From Naematelia aurantialba (lineage: Eukaryota; Basidiomycota; Tremellomycetes; Tremellales; Naemateliaceae): 64,000 nucleotides of DNA. Each line of letters opens with the position of its first letter. The first letter of the stretch is position 1. The notes beneath the pieces were generated by a model that saw only the letters and a list, made by a program, of their open reading frames with translations, had not been told where the DNA came from and did not search any database. Of the stretch, positions 62,070-64,000 are shown one piece after another. The stretch is from positions 992,001 through 1,056,000 of the forward strand of contig JAKFAO010000001.1 of the NCBI GenBank assembly GCA_021527695.1. The letters are read 5' to 3'. The position numbers were made by a program, and so were the translations under genes.

Positions 62070-64000
62070 CTAGTACCGACGAGGTGGAGGCATCGGCGGC
62101 CCCCCGTATCCTCGAGGCGCTATCTCGGATCAGCATCTTCGCCTCATCACCATCACCATCACCATCACCATCACCATCACCATCACCATCACCATCACCA
62201 TCACCATCACCATCACCATCACCATCACCATCACCATCACCATCACCATCACCATCACCATCACCATCACCATCACCATCACCATCACCATCACCATCAC
62301 CATCACCATCACCATCACCATCACCATCACCATCACCATCACCATCACCATCACCATCACCATCACCATCACCATCACCATCACCATCACCATCACCATC
62401 ACCATCCCCATTGACATGGTTGTCGGCATCGACAACGGCATCGGCAACGGCAACAGCAACAGCAACAGCAACAGCGCCGGTAACGGCAACAACAACGGCG
62501 GACTCAAAACGCAAACGCAGAGATAGCCACGCAATGCAACGAAGACTTACGCTCCCCATATCCTCCCGGCGGACGCATCGGTGGTGGCGGGCCCGATGCT
62601 CCCCCCGCCCCCATTCCCATTCCCATACCCCCGCCCATTCCCATTCCCATGGACGGCATGGCGCCGAGAGGCGCTGGCGGGCCCGAAGCGGGGATCTGCG
62701 AGAGGAGGTGCATTATATCGTCTGGTCTGAAGATGGGGCCTACAGCAGAAGTGTCAGTATGTCGCTCGTTAGTCCTCCGACCAGTTCCGAGCTGTTACCA
62801 CTAGGTCCAGGCCCCCCCACAGTCCAGACCATTCTAGGACCACAGAAGGGGCAAGGGCACTCCCGCCGTAGAGGGGAGGAGGCGGGGAGGGAGGAGAGGC
62901 GACTGACCGTCAAATGCTCTTGAACTAGGCAAGTTACCAATAAATCGCGCGAGGGGTCTAGGCAACCCGGAACGATCGCGCTCCGGCCCTGGCCCACCGG
63001 ATCCAGGTCCTATTCCGGGCACATTTCCAGGCCCAGGACCTATACTAGGGGGCGGCATAGGCGGGCCGGATGGGACCAGCTCGTCTCTCCTCGGCGGCAT
63101 AGGGGCCAAAGGCGACCGAGCTCTAGGCGGAGGGATGTACCGCTGCCCACCTCCGCCTGTCGGGCCTTCCCGTTCTCGCTCCCGCTCTCTTTCTCGCTCA
63201 GGTGGAGGGAATCTCCGCGGAGGGGGAGGGGACGAAGCCTGCCTGTACCGCTTGTATGGGCCGTCTCCTCTGTGAGGACCCGGAGCGGGAGAGCGAGATC
63301 GATCGACACTCGGTCGCCGGCGGGCTGGCGAGCGTGGCGAGGGCGAATCTGGCGCAGGACGTTTCGGGATGGGGGATGGGTACACTGCAGGGCCAACAGC
63401 AGGGGCAGCGGTCGGCTGTGGTCCTGCGGTGTGCGGCTGGGGAGGTGGTGCACGAGACCGAAGGCCAAAGCCAAGGTCTCGGAGGGCAATCTCATCGATC
63501 CCGTTATAAGTGAATCGCTGAGCGAACCGCTTCAGCGGAGAGTCTGCATTCCATCAGTTGGTTTGTCATAGCCAAGGTCTGGATCGACCAACCATTAGGG
63601 AATACTTCGGAGAAACGAGTCTCCAATTTCTGAACAGCCGACAGATCGCCATATAGATACTCGTACCGTGCCCAGGCATCCCATAATGGTCTGGCCTTGT
63701 CGGCTGGGATCCTCAATGCAGATCGCTCGAACAACGCCCGAGCATCTGAGACAGTGCATCAGTGTCCATCTGCGACGAGCATTTGTAGCCCTCCGACTCA
63801 CTGGAATCATCATTGATCGATAACAAAAACTGCAGATACCGCACAACATAGTCGACTTCCTCTGCAAATAGCTTCCAGCCCAACTCAAAGATACGGATAG
63901 CGACCGATGAGTCCTTGTTTGAGTGGTATTCCATCATTGCCGACGCTTCAAAAACATGCCAGGTGATATGCGGAGATTTGCGCGCTTTACCAAAGATTCC
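62070..64000 (-). CDS. RNA14: RNA14/CstF-77, mRNA 3'-end processing factor (partial, 5' end missing)
   Basis: HAT-repeat scaffold of cleavage factor IA / CstF. Minus-strand exons visible are >64000-63802, 63745-63593, 63543-62908, 62739-62551 and 62119-62070. HAT-repeat sequence is clear: [73 protein letters not shown]. The tail is long and Pro/Arg-rich ([26 protein letters not shown]). It is followed by the conserved C-terminal monkeytail-like segment [14 protein letters not shown] and ends [13 protein letters not shown]. The last intron (62120-62550, 431 nt) is mostly a hexanucleotide array. The start lies right of the window. Confidence 0.9.
62145..62408. repeat. Hexanucleotide array (CATCAC)n in the last RNA14 intron
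   Basis: About 44 near-perfect copies of CATCAC on the plus strand, i.e. GTGATG in the transcript of RNA14. The six frames give endless dipeptide or His-Ser-Pro-like ORFs, which are artefacts. The next 100 bp (62416-62490) are GGCAACAGCAACAG-type triplet/hexamer sequence. Confidence 0.97.

Noticed and set aside
62084..62923. Long plus-strand ORF of repeated Ser-Pro and the matching minus-strand Asp-Gly and Met-Val ORFs
   Set aside because: They are translations of the hexanucleotide array in all frames. The array lies in an intron of RNA14, whose exons on both sides are well supported.

Overview
The window is 64 kb of nuclear chromosome from a filamentous or yeast-like fungus, almost certainly a basidiomycete and most like the Tremellomycetes (Cryptococcus, Trichosporon and relatives). 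The reasons are gene content (a GH5 glucosylceramidase/steryl-glucosidase of the EGCrP/Sgl1 type, an IQGAP with a long N-terminal extension, SDS23, TPS2, MIR1), high intron density (about 135 introns in 23 genes), very short introns (33-60 nt is common) with a CTRAY-like branch site close to the 3' splice site, and moderately high GC. There are no operons, no phage or plasmid genes, no transposon, no rRNA, and I saw no tRNA. The species call is inference.

Layout, left to right: aromatic aminotransferase (+, 5' end outside the window); a 14-exon HEI10/CCNB1IP1-like meiotic RING protein (+); an acyltransferase of the CST26/LCLAT1 group (+); SDS23 (-); a PQ-loop membrane protein (-); protein-L-isoaspartate methyltransferase (+); an unknown gene (-) back to back with the mitochondrial phosphate carrier MIR1 (+); RBX1 (+); tafazzin TAZ1 (-); VPS34 (-); an unknown acidic, disordered protein (-); a 2029-residue IQGAP (-); SPB1 rRNA methyltransferase (+); a doubtful proline-rich gene (+); a GH5 glycosidase (-); a DUF2237 protein (+); RGP1 (-); ESA1 acetyltransferase (+); TPS2 (+); a small membrane protein (-); RINT1/TIP20 (+); and RNA14 (-, 5' end outside the window).

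These are mostly conserved single-copy housekeeping genes with no shared pathway. A loose theme is membrane and lipid traffic: VPS34 (PI3P), RGP1 (half of the Ypt6 GEF), TIP20 (Golgi-to-ER tethering), TAZ1 (cardiolipin remodelling), the acyltransferase and the glycolipid hydrolase. I rebuilt gene models by hand from splice sites and reading frame. For every gene where I give exon coordinates, the exon lengths add up to a multiple of three.

I found no unknown multi-gene system. What deserves a second look is gene structure. Whole genes are invisible to long-ORF methods because they are cut into 12-20 nt exons. Introns go down to 33-34 nt, two are GC-AG, and GTCAG donors are common. Long simple repeats sit inside introns (a roughly 264-bp hexanucleotide array in RNA14 and a tetranucleotide array in TAZ1). 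Several genes of unknown function are also listed.
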